DNA from: Candidatus Zixiibacteriota bacterium | GTDB lineage: Bacteria; Zixibacteria; MSB-5A5; GN15; FEB-12 | DNA: 64,000 bases | Assembly: GCA_034003725.1 (NCBI GenBank) | Contig: JAVEYB010000004.1 | Span: forward strand, 62,001 to 126,000 | Reading direction: 5' to 3' | Shown here: piece after piece, positions 34,461 through 42,370 of the stretch | Layout: every line of letters starts with the position of its first letter | Position numbering within the stretch: the stretch's first letter is position 1 | Translations under genes and position numbers: made by a program | Notes under the pieces: model-generated | Told to the model about the DNA's origin: nothing | Database searches by the model: none | What the model saw: only the letters and a program-made list of their open reading frames with translations

Positions 34461-36149
34461 CTAATCCTTTAGCGCGTGCAACCCTCCACCGATGATCGCC
34501 ACATCGGTAAATCCTGCATGTCGGAGAATCACGGCAGCCTGATAGGAGCGCGGCCCGCGGGCGCACAATATTCGGACCGGCCGGGCGGGGTCCAGTTCTG
34601 CGAGACGATGTCTTAGTTCGCCCATTGGAATCAGTATCCATGGCCGGGTTTCCGCATCCGGACCATCGGGGATCGTCTCCGCAGCGGCCTCATCGGCTTC
34701 ACGAACGTCCAACCACTGCACTACCGGGTTGCTGTCTGAACCGAGGTCGGGCGGGAGAAACACCGTGCCGCGAACCTGGGCCGTTGCCTGGCAGGCCAGA
34801 TGGAACAGCGGATCCAGTGCTTCGCTGAATGGGGGTGCATAAGCGTGCTCATGATCGAGCAGGTCGCGAATCGTGCCGGAGTGGTACAAAAACGCGGAAA
34901 AGACGTCCGTCCGACGACAGACGTCGCCGCGCCCGACGGCCTGCAGTCCCAGCAAGCGAAGATTATCCGGGCTATACACCATTTTGCACGTGATATCGGC
35001 GTGCTCCATGAAATAGACGGGGCGGTCGGTGTAGGTTCCCCATACTGCCTCGGAAGCAAGTCCGGCTTTCTTCGCCTGATCCTGAGTCAGCCCGACGGCC
35101 GAGACGTTCAACTCGCCGACTCTGACGACAAAGGCGCCCACGGCGCCGTTGAAGACCGCCGAGCCTCCGGCGATATGTTCGGCGATCACTCTTCCATGAC
35201 GGTTAGCCAGTGAACCCATGGGAAGATAGAACTTGTGGCCGGTGATCCGGTTGTGCGATTCGACGCAGTCGCCGCCCGCGTAGATGTCGGGATCAGACGT
35301 CTGCATGTGCTGATTGACAACGAGACCACCCGAGCCGCCCAGCTCGAGGCCGCATGCCTGAGCCAAAGCCGTATTGGGACGCACACCGAGGCAGAGAAAC
35401 ACATGGTCGGTCTCGATCTCATTGTTTCCGAATGACACAACTGGACTACCGGTCGCATTCGTTTTCACGCAATCGACCCGGGTACCCAAATGGACTGTAA
35501 CCCCCTGCGCACGGACGTGTCGGTACACCATAGCCGACATGTCCGGGTCCAACGCGTACGGCAGAATGCGGTTCTCGGCTTCAACGAGTGTTGTGTCGAT
35601 TCCCCACAGATCACCAAGGGCGCCGAGCAGTTCGACCCCGATGAACCCGGCGCCGATGACAACGGCACGCCCTGCCTTGCCCTGCTCCGCGTGGCGGCGG
35701 AATTGCGTCGCCTCGGCCAGCGAATGAAATGACGTGACATACGGGCAGTCTTGCGGGACGGGAAACGGCGGAGACGCAGGCAGCGCACCCGTTGCGAGTA
35801 CCAGTTTACCGTATTGATGTTCGATCATCTCTCCATTGGCAAGCCGCACTGTCACGGTCTTCGCCGAACGATTTATCGACAGGACTTCCGATTCCGGAAG
35901 GGCGAAGACCCCTTTAGTGTCCCGGAAAAACGAGGCATCCCGCTTGACCCCATATTGGGTCGCGCACAGCACGTCGGGTCCTTCAAGGTCGCCCGACGCC
36001 AGCCACGGCATGCCGCACGAGGCGTAAGACAGATACGGCTCTTTTTGAAAGAGCGTGATGCGCGCATCCGGCATGCGACGCGCCAGCACGGCCGCGGCTT
36101 TGGGACCACACGCGATTCCTCCGACAATCACGACATCGGAACTTTCCAC
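34461..36149 (-). CDS. CoA-disulfide reductase-like flavoprotein with C-terminal rhodanese domain
   Basis: A 562-residue protein. Residues about 1-450 are a pyridine-nucleotide-disulfide oxidoreductase of the CoA-disulfide/persulfide reductase class: FAD site, the single redox cysteine in YASCGMPW (about residue 45), the NAD site VVIGAGFIGVELLGALG, the second FAD motif YAGGDCVE, and a dimerisation domain. Residues about 465-562 are a rhodanese domain with catalytic cysteine in CARGPRSYQAA. Enzymes of this layout reduce persulfides, polysulfide or sulfane sulfur with NADH. It sits directly between dsrP and hemA, so a role in sulfur handling is likely but unproven. Confidence 0.88.
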   Translation of the reverse strand: MESSDVVIVGGIACGPKAAAVLARRMPDARITLFQKEPYLSYASCGMPWLASGDLEGPDVLCATQYGVKRDASFFRDTKGVFALPESEVLSINRSAKTVTVRLANGEMIEHQYGKLVLATGALPASPPFPVPQDCPYVTSFHSLAEATQFRRHAEQGKAGRAVVIGAGFIGVELLGALGDLWGIDTTLVEAENRILPYALDPDMSAMVYRHVRAQGVTVHLGTRVDCVKTNATGSPVVSFGNNEIETDHVFLCLGVRPNTALAQACGLELGGSGGLVVNQHMQTSDPDIYAGGDCVESHNRITGHKFYLPMGSLANRHGRVIAEHIAGGSAVFNGAVGAFVVRVGELNVSAVGLTQDQAKKAGLASEAVWGTYTDRPVYFMEHADITCKMVYSPDNLRLLGLQAVGRGDVCRRTDVFSAFLYHSGTIRDLLDHEHAYAPPFSEALDPLFHLACQATAQVRGTVFLPPDLGSDSNPVVQWLDVREADEAAAETIPDGPDAETRPWILIPMGELRHRLAELDPARPVRILCARGPRSYQAAVILRHAGFTDVAIIGGGLHALKD

Positions 36150-36173
36150 GGTATAATCTTCTCTCTAATAACA

Positions 36174-36199
36174 GGTCGGTCAGGTCAGGCTGACCGACC
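36174..36199 (-). terminator. Hairpin between dsrP-side and the rhodanese-flavoprotein gene
   Basis: A perfect 9-bp stem, GGTCGGTCA with TGACCGACC, loop of 8. The following bases on the minus strand (TGTTATTAG) are only modestly T-rich. It may be a weak terminator of dsrMKJOP or a processing site. Confidence 0.45.
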
Positions 36200-36264
36200 G
36201 GCCGCGTGTGTTTCCCTCACCGGGCGGCGCGGTATCAGCGCCGCCCCGCTACTATCAACGCGAG

Positions 36265-37437
36265 CTATTTGTAGCCTTCCGTGCGCAGCTGGTGCCGCAC
36301 CGACAACGTCATCTTGTAGAAGACGGTCACAAGCAGCAAACCCATCGCATACACTCCCAGAGAGATCAGCAACTCAGGAAGGGTGGGGATGTAGTCGACG
36401 ACGTGCCCAAGCACGGTCGGCACGAACCCGGCGATCACCATCGCGAGACCCTTGTCGATCCACAGCGACAGCACCACTGCGATGCACGCAACCACCAGAA
36501 CCGACTCTCTGCGACGAGTCTTCGGATTAAACAGGAGCACCAGCGACAACAGGGCGAGGATCGACGAAATCCACATCCACACCACATACGTCGCGTGTCC
36601 GTCGATACCGACAAACAGGTACTGGAAATGAGCCGTGTGTTCCGGCATGTCGGAGTACACCGCGGTGAACACCTCCATCAGCACAAAGAACACGTTGACG
36701 GCCATCGCGTAGGTCGTGATAAGCGCCAACTTCTGGACAGGTTCGCGCCCGGCGTCGAATTTCGTCAGCTTTCTCAGAATCAGTACCAGAAGGATCAGCA
36801 GGGCCGGGCCGGTGGCGAACGCCGATGCGAGAAACCGGGGTGCGAGGATTGCAGTGAGCCAGAATGGCCGTGCGGCGAGGCCCGAATAGAGAAAGGCCGT
36901 GACCGTATGAATCGAAAACGCCCATGGAATCGACAGGATAATGATCGGCTTGATCCATTTCGGCGGTGCAATGCCCTTGCGCTCCGCATCGAGCGTCACC
37001 CGCGAAATGAGCACGTTCAACAGGAGATACCCGCTCAACACGACCGTGTCCCAAAACATCAACGAATTCGGAGAGGGGTGCAGGAATACGTTCATGATAC
37101 GGAAGGGCTGACCCATATCGACGAAAATGAAGGTCATACACATGATCACCGAGGCTACGGCGATAAACTCGCCGAGAATCGTGATTTTGCCGAACTCCTT
37201 ATAGTCGTGGAGATAGTACGGCAACACGACCATCACGGCGGAGGCAGCCACCCCAACCATAAACGTGAACTGGGCGATATAGAATCCCCAGGTAACGTCG
37301 CGGCTGAGGCCCGTAATCCCCAGACCTATCTGGTACTGAAAACGTATATACGTGTACGCCGCCACCGCTATGGTTGCCACGAGGAAAGTGATCCACGCCC
37401 AGTATTGTTTATTGCCGGATAATGCTTTCTCTATCAT
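36265..37437 (-). CDS. dsrP: DsrP, NrfD-family membrane subunit of DsrMKJOP
   Basis: A 390-residue integral membrane protein of the NrfD/PsrC family with about ten predicted helices. It is thought to exchange electrons with the quinone pool as part of DsrMKJOP. Recognisable features include WITFLVATIAVAAYTYIRFQ at the N terminus and DTVVLSGYLLLNVLISR. It is last in dsrMKJOP and starts 7 bases after the dsrO stop. Confidence 0.95.
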   Translation of the reverse strand: MIEKALSGNKQYWAWITFLVATIAVAAYTYIRFQYQIGLGITGLSRDVTWGFYIAQFTFMVGVAASAVMVVLPYYLHDYKEFGKITILGEFIAVASVIMCMTFIFVDMGQPFRIMNVFLHPSPNSLMFWDTVVLSGYLLLNVLISRVTLDAERKGIAPPKWIKPIIILSIPWAFSIHTVTAFLYSGLAARPFWLTAILAPRFLASAFATGPALLILLVLILRKLTKFDAGREPVQKLALITTYAMAVNVFFVLMEVFTAVYSDMPEHTAHFQYLFVGIDGHATYVVWMWISSILALLSLVLLFNPKTRRRESVLVVACIAVVLSLWIDKGLAMVIAGFVPTVLGHVVDYIPTLPELLISLGVYAMGLLLVTVFYKMTLSVRHQLRTEGYK

Positions 37438-37444
37438 GACAACC

Positions 37445-38236
37445 TCACACTATGTAGAAGACCTCGGGTGACGTTCCCAGTTCCGGTCGGCGCCGGATCG
37501 TAAAATGCTCTCGAAGAAGCGCGCGTATATCCGACTCCGGGTCCTCGAGATCGCCGAAGGCGAGCGCTTTTTCCGGACAAACCTCCACACACACCGGGAG
37601 CAGGCCACGGACCAGCCGTTCTTCGCAAAACGTACACTTCTCCACCACACCGCGGGTGCGAGTCGGGAAGTTCTCGTCGATCGTTTCGATATGAGGGCGG
37701 GGTTCCCGCCAGTTGAACGACCGCGAGCCGTACGGACAGGCCACCACGCAGTAGCGACATCCGATACAGCGGTGCCAGTCCATCATGACGATACCGTCCG
37801 ATTCCCGTTTCCACGTCGCACCGGTCGGACAGACCCGCGTACACGGCGGGTTGTCGCAGTGATTGCACAGAAGCGGAACGTTGCTGTGACGTATCTCTTC
37901 GGTGATATACTCATGCTCCTGCCCGTGGAAGGCGTGCTCGAAGCGCTCCTTCCATATCCACTTGACCTCGTCTTTGGGGTTGCCGAAGTCGGGGACATTG
38001 TGGGCGAGATGACACGCCTTGATACACGCGTCGCAGCCTTCCTTTCGGCGACATTTGCTGAGATCGCACACCATTGCCCAGCGCTTTGCGGTCAGTGGGG
38101 TGTCGAAGGATCCCGTGCGCGGCGGTTCGACCTTTGTCGAATCATCCTGGCCGAGAACGCTCATCTGACGGCCTCCGGCGAGGGCCAGTGCCGTAAGGCC
38201 GGACACCTTCATGAATTTGCGTCGGTCAATTCCCAT
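37445..38236 (-). CDS. dsrO: DsrO, periplasmic ferredoxin-like subunit
   Basis: A 263-residue protein with a twin-arginine signal at the very N terminus (DRRKFMKVSGLTALALAGG) and cysteine sets for several [4Fe-4S] clusters: CDLSKCRRKEGCDACIKAC, CNHCDNPPCTRVCP, CIGCRYCVVACPYG and CTFCEERL...CVEVCP. It faces the periplasm with DsrJ and contacts DsrP. The 5' end overlaps dsrJ by 11 bases. Confidence 0.96.
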   Translation of the reverse strand: MGIDRRKFMKVSGLTALALAGGRQMSVLGQDDSTKVEPPRTGSFDTPLTAKRWAMVCDLSKCRRKEGCDACIKACHLAHNVPDFGNPKDEVKWIWKERFEHAFHGQEHEYITEEIRHSNVPLLCNHCDNPPCTRVCPTGATWKRESDGIVMMDWHRCIGCRYCVVACPYGSRSFNWREPRPHIETIDENFPTRTRGVVEKCTFCEERLVRGLLPVCVEVCPEKALAFGDLEDPESDIRALLREHFTIRRRPELGTSPEVFYIV

Positions 38237-38633
38237 AAGCCACCTCCTGACTCAGCGGCGTCTCCGGGACGATATGACAGTCCCAGCAGTAGGGATCGAC
38301 CGCCATATACGTGTGACATTCATCGCAGAATTTCACCTTATCGGCATGACAATCCAGACACGTGTTGGTGAGACTCATTTCATAGCGCTGGCCGTCGGCA
38401 GCCACGTACACCCGTTCTCCTTCGCGGACGACCCGGTCGCGCCAATCATTGAGCAGATTCATGTGGTTTGCGCGCATGTACGCGGTTTCGGTCACGCAGG
38501 CTTCGCCGCGAATGGGTTTGGCGAGATCCGGCTCATGGTCGATCTGGCCGCTGGCAAGGTTGTACCACACCGGAAACAGCAGCAACACGAGGAACGCCAA
38601 CACACCGATTATTACGGTACCGGAGTTATACAT
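38226..38633 (-). CDS. dsrJ: DsrJ, triheme cytochrome c
   Basis: A 135-residue cytochrome with an uncleaved-looking N-terminal helix (about residues 5-25) and three CXXCH haem sites, CLDCH, CDECH and CWDCH, in its last 45 residues. A lone cysteine in GEACVTE (about residue 46) is where DsrJ of Allochromatium has an unusual haem-ligand cysteine. Periplasmic location is expected. It overlaps dsrK by 8 bases and dsrO by 11. Confidence 0.95.
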   Translation of the reverse strand: MYNSGTVIIGVLAFLVLLLFPVWYNLASGQIDHEPDLAKPIRGEACVTETAYMRANHMNLLNDWRDRVVREGERVYVAADGQRYEMSLTNTCLDCHADKVKFCDECHTYMAVDPYCWDCHIVPETPLSQEVAYGN

Positions 38634-40287
38634 CCTTGCTCACCTCCTTCTCGGCCGGTTGGTCGGCAGCGCCTTCGCCGTCAGCCCCCGCTTGTCCCGG
38701 AAGTGGCTCTCCGCGCAGGTCGCTGACCCGGTGCTCTCCCTTCATCACGAGGGCGTTACCGATCAGCTCATGCACGCCGCAGACCTCCACGCCCGGCACC
38801 CAGAACTCCAGAAGCGGCGGCAACGTGGCCTTGTCGATCGCACAGATACATGCCAGCATGTTCACGCCGTGTATCTCGTGAACGTATTTCACGGCGTTGG
38901 CACGGGGGAAGCCGCCGCGCATCCGCATTTCGAAGTTCTCATCGGTTCCAATCCCGGAGCCCGAACCGCAACAGAATGTTTGCTCGCGGATGGTATTCTC
39001 GGGCATCTCGAAGAAGTGGTTGCAGGCGTGGTCGATGCAGTACCGCGGTTCGTCGAGTAATCCCATTGCGCGTGCCGGGTTGCAGGAGTCATGGAACGTC
39101 ACCCGCACGTTGTCATTGCGGCTCTTCTCCAGTTTGAGCTTCCCGTTGGCGATCAGGTCCGACGTAAACTCGCAGATGTGTACCATCTTCGTCGCACGGG
39201 CATGGTCGAATTTGGTCCCTGTGATGGGGGACACCGGCTCTTCCAGAAAGTCCGCAGGTCCGTTCATGGTATCCATGTACTGGTGCAGCACACGCCACAT
39301 GTGGCCGCATTCACCGCCCAGAATCCACTTCACACCGAGGCGCCTGGCTTCAGCGTAGATTTTCGCGTTAAGCCGCTTCATCATATCAGACGAGTGAAAC
39401 AGCCCGAAATTGCCGCCCTCAGATGCATATGCCGACCACGTGTAATCCAGTCCGATTTCGTGGAAAAGGGCCAGGTACCCCAGCAACGTATAGTAGTGGG
39501 GGCTGGCAAAGTAGTCGGCCGACGGCGATACGAACAAGATTTCGGCGCCTTTGCGGTTGATGGGCGCTTCGACCCGGACGCCGGTAATCTCGGCGAGTTC
39601 GTCCACCGCAAAATCGAGGGAGTCCTTGAACCCGTGCGGCTGAATGCCGAGGTGGTTGCCCGTACGAAAGCAGTTGGCGGCGGGCGTCGTAATCCAGTCG
39701 ATACCGAGTCCGATGGAGTTGAGCAATTCGCGCCCCATCATGGTAATCTCGGCCGTGTCGATACCGTAGGGGCAGAACACCGAACAGCGCCGACATTCCG
39801 TGCACTGGTAGAAGTACAGAAACCACTCTTTGATGACCTGTGGAGTCAGGGGTCGGGCGCCCGCCAGCTTGCCGAGAATTTTGCCGGCGGTCGTGAAGTC
39901 CCGGCGATACACCGAGCGAAGCAGCTCGGCGCGCAGGACCGGCATGTTTTTCGGATCGCCCGATCCCAGAAAGAAGTGGCACTTGTCCGCGCAGGCTCCA
40001 CAGCGCACGCAGATGTCCATGAACAGCTTCAGCGAGCGGTATTTCTGCAGCCGGTCGGCCAGTCCTTCGAGCACAATCTGCTGCCAGTTGTCGGGAAGTT
40101 TCCAGTCTTCATCGGTCGGCTGCCACTTGCGAACATGCGGCAGATCGAGATATGCTGCATTGGCCGGGTTGGCGGCCCAGTTGAATGTCCCGGGACGCAC
40201 GTTGGGCGGGACGTCCATCCAGCTTTGTGACGGCGGATGGTAATCAACCGATGACAGTTTCTCCGGTTTTGGTTTTGCTCCCGCCAT
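38626..40287 (-). CDS. dsrK: DsrK, HdrD-like catalytic subunit
   Basis: A 553-residue cytoplasmic Fe-S protein related to HdrD. Two [4Fe-4S] motifs lie near residues 90-175 (CVRCGACADKCHF and CTECRRCSVFCPYG), and two CCG-type regions follow, with HDSCNPARAMG and TFCCGSGSG near residues 400-445. The special Fe-S cluster formed by such motifs is thought to reduce the DsrC trisulfide or disulfide. It is 2 bases behind dsrM. Confidence 0.97.
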   Translation of the reverse strand: MAGAKPKPEKLSSVDYHPPSQSWMDVPPNVRPGTFNWAANPANAAYLDLPHVRKWQPTDEDWKLPDNWQQIVLEGLADRLQKYRSLKLFMDICVRCGACADKCHFFLGSGDPKNMPVLRAELLRSVYRRDFTTAGKILGKLAGARPLTPQVIKEWFLYFYQCTECRRCSVFCPYGIDTAEITMMGRELLNSIGLGIDWITTPAANCFRTGNHLGIQPHGFKDSLDFAVDELAEITGVRVEAPINRKGAEILFVSPSADYFASPHYYTLLGYLALFHEIGLDYTWSAYASEGGNFGLFHSSDMMKRLNAKIYAEARRLGVKWILGGECGHMWRVLHQYMDTMNGPADFLEEPVSPITGTKFDHARATKMVHICEFTSDLIANGKLKLEKSRNDNVRVTFHDSCNPARAMGLLDEPRYCIDHACNHFFEMPENTIREQTFCCGSGSGIGTDENFEMRMRGGFPRANAVKYVHEIHGVNMLACICAIDKATLPPLLEFWVPGVEVCGVHELIGNALVMKGEHRVSDLRGEPLPGQAGADGEGAADQPAEKEVSKDV

Positions 40288-40289
40288 GG

Positions 40290-41297
40290 TTACTTCGTCT
40301 CCACGTCTTTTTCGAGCGGCATGTCGGCCGCCTTCATTACGTCGCGGAACTCATCCTCCCATTCTTCGTAGGTGTGCACCTTCACGGGGTAGTTCCACGG
40401 GTTGATATGTCGCTGCTCTCGGTTGTTGTTGCTCATATTCCGGGTGGGGCTGAAAAACACCCCGGCCATGTGCACGAGCTTGCTGAACGGGAAGTACAGC
40501 AGCAACACGCTGAGCATGGTCAGGTGAACGAAAAACACGGCCCCCAGAGATTCAGGCACGACCGGATCGAGGCTGATCAGCCCGGTTGCCAGGAGTTTGA
40601 CGTCGGTGATATCGACCCGCAGCGACGTGTGTCTCATAATGACACCGCTGGTCGCAAGACCGCCGATCAGAAGCAACGGGAAGTAATCGCCGGCGAGTGA
40701 CAGGTAGCGGAGTTGCGGATTAACCACCCTTCGGAAGAACAGATACGTGATCGCCGCCAGCAGGATGCCGTCGGTGATATAGAATATCGGCAGTCCGATC
40801 TGGAAAAAGCCATCGAGTTCCTGTATACCCGAGACCCATCCCGGTACCGGCTCCACGAAAAACTTGAAGTGTCGAACGAAGATGACAAGAAACGACCAAT
40901 GAAACGCGAGTCCCCCCAGCCACAGCCACCGCGCATCTCCGTAGACCAGACGAGGTCCATCTTTCAGCTCGGCCTTCGTATTTCGGAAAAGGGAGCGGAA
41001 GAACAGCACTTCCAGCGCCATTCGTCCGAGGACGCCCCAGAGGTTGTGCGGGCTTTCCAGGTTATCGTGCTTAATCCAGGACAACGATCGCTGCTGCCCG
41101 CACGTGGTCGTGATCTTGAACGGCACCGGCGAGCGCGCCCAGTGCAGAACGCGGTAGATCATCCCCACGAGAAAGGTGGCGATAGCGGCGTAGGGCAGAA
41201 TCGTTCCAACGAAGAAGCGACCGCCCGAGGTGGCGACCGCCGCGATTGTCAGCAGCACCACCACCGCTACCACAGACAGGGAAAACAAGGCCCTCAT
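40290..41297 (-). CDS. dsrM: DsrM, haem b membrane subunit
   Basis: A 335-residue membrane protein with five to six predicted helices and a NarI-like core, including paired histidines for haem b (for example AFHWSFLVIFVRHFKFF and FVHLTMLSVLLLYFPFSKLVHM). It connects DsrK to menaquinone. It overlaps the RsbRD-type gene by 4 bases (ATGA), so the two are translated together. Confidence 0.96.
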   Translation of the reverse strand: MRALFSLSVVAVVVLLTIAAVATSGGRFFVGTILPYAAIATFLVGMIYRVLHWARSPVPFKITTTCGQQRSLSWIKHDNLESPHNLWGVLGRMALEVLFFRSLFRNTKAELKDGPRLVYGDARWLWLGGLAFHWSFLVIFVRHFKFFVEPVPGWVSGIQELDGFFQIGLPIFYITDGILLAAITYLFFRRVVNPQLRYLSLAGDYFPLLLIGGLATSGVIMRHTSLRVDITDVKLLATGLISLDPVVPESLGAVFFVHLTMLSVLLLYFPFSKLVHMAGVFFSPTRNMSNNNREQRHINPWNYPVKVHTYEEWEDEFRDVMKAADMPLEKDVETK

Positions 41298-41866
41298 TGC
41301 CTCTCTCCTCCCTCAACCTGAGGTGTGATATCGTCACGTGTGATTTTTTGACCGGTTGCATGACGTTCGATGATCTGATGTGCTCGTGCGAGCAGTTTGG
41401 CGGACCGGGCTTTTTCCTCTCGCGCCCGGATGTCATAGACCTGCTCACGACACGACATATAGAGATCGAACGCGAGAAGAGCGAGTTGATCGACCCGCCG
41501 GTCAAAGGCAGACAGGTCCTCACGCAGTGCGGATTCGCCGGCATGGCCGTTGAGAGACGCGTGCACGATTTCCTTGAGCGCGAACACGAACCCCACCGCG
41601 TCCTGCGCAGAGAAATTCTGCACCGACCGGAGCCTGATGACGGCGTCGATATCCTCACGCAGCCGCTCGGGATCGGCGCCGGCGACGAGACTGTCAAAGA
41701 CGGCCGACAAGCCCCTTTTGATGGTATCACCGACCGGATTGGCGAACCGATCACTTCGGGTTGCGAAGAAGCGAACGGAATCCGCCGGATACGTGGCGAA
41801 GGTTCGCCCGATCCATGAGGACAGGATGTCCGCACGGTTAGTCAGAAGATGCTCGCGGATGGACAT
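41294..41866 (-). CDS. RsbRD N-terminal-domain protein heading dsrMKJOP
   Basis: A 190-residue, mostly helical protein starting MSIREHLLTNRADILSSWIG, which resembles the RsbRD N-terminal globin-like domain. Such proteins occur at the head of dsrMKJOP in several sulfate reducers. ATG at 41866 is preferred over a GTG three codons upstream because GGGAG is properly spaced before it. The function is unknown; a sensory or assembly role is a guess. No histidine kinase or STAS part is fused to it. Confidence 0.8.
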   Translation of the reverse strand: MSIREHLLTNRADILSSWIGRTFATYPADSVRFFATRSDRFANPVGDTIKRGLSAVFDSLVAGADPERLREDIDAVIRLRSVQNFSAQDAVGFVFALKEIVHASLNGHAGESALREDLSAFDRRVDQLALLAFDLYMSCREQVYDIRAREEKARSAKLLARAHQIIERHATGQKITRDDITPQVEGGERQ

Positions 41867-41945
41867 AATCGGCACACTCCCAGCAGCAGAGTCCGCGTCG
41901 GTCTCGGGTGTACGTTGAATACCGCACAGGTGACCGACCAGCGAA

Positions 41946-41981
41946 AACAGCCCGGAAAGGACGAATCCTCGCCGGGCTGTT
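41946..41981 (-). terminator. Terminator after dsrC
   Basis: Perfect 10-bp stem AACAGCCCGG with CCGGGCTGTT and an inner AGGA/TCCT pairing. On the minus strand the stem ends in GTTTTCG. It lies 34 bases after the dsrC stop and separates the dsrABDNLC run from RsbRD-dsrMKJOP. Confidence 0.75.
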
Positions 41982-42014
41982 CGTTTCTTTCCGTCTCCTC
42001 AGATTCGTGTCTGA

Positions 42015-42332
42015 TCAGACACAGCCCGTCGGCTTCGCCAAACCGGCAACCTTGCAGGCGCCTTTTGCGGGACCTGACGGGAACAGCTCGTAGACCTTCT
42101 TCAGCGGAAAACCCGTCTCCTTGCACAGCTTCCGGATCATCGGTGCGATACCGTATTTCTGATAGTAATCGCGCAGGTAGTTGACCAGCTTCCAGTGTTC
42201 GTCGGTCAAGTTGTCGACACCTTCGGTGCTCGCGAGGGCAAGCGCCACGCGCTCGTTCCACTGATCCGGTTCTTCCATAAATCCGTCTTCATCGACCTGG
42301 ATCTTCACATCCTGCCATTCAAATGTCGGCAT
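42015..42332 (-). CDS. dsrC: DsrC, sulfur carrier protein
   Basis: A 105-residue DsrC with both conserved C-terminal cysteines: CKVAGLAKPTGCV puts them 11 residues apart, the second penultimate, as required for the cysteine pair that forms the DsrC trisulfide. This distinguishes it from TusE-type proteins that keep only the last one. It carries sulfur between DsrAB and the DsrMK membrane complex. It is 38 bases behind the dsrL-type gene and 34 bases before a strong terminator. Confidence 0.97.
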   Translation of the reverse strand: MPTFEWQDVKIQVDEDGFMEEPDQWNERVALALASTEGVDNLTDEHWKLVNYLRDYYQKYGIAPMIRKLCKETGFPLKKVYELFPSGPAKGACKVAGLAKPTGCV

Positions 42333-42370
42333 AGCAAACCTCCACGTACTTTACTCTATGCGTTGGCGTT

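Noticed and set aside
36208-37422. 404-codon open frame on the plus strand
   Set aside because: Antisense to dsrP; composition rich in His, Arg and Gln is typical of a shadow of a membrane protein gene.
39091-40230. 379-codon open frame on the plus strand
   Set aside because: Antisense to dsrK; no recognisable protein.
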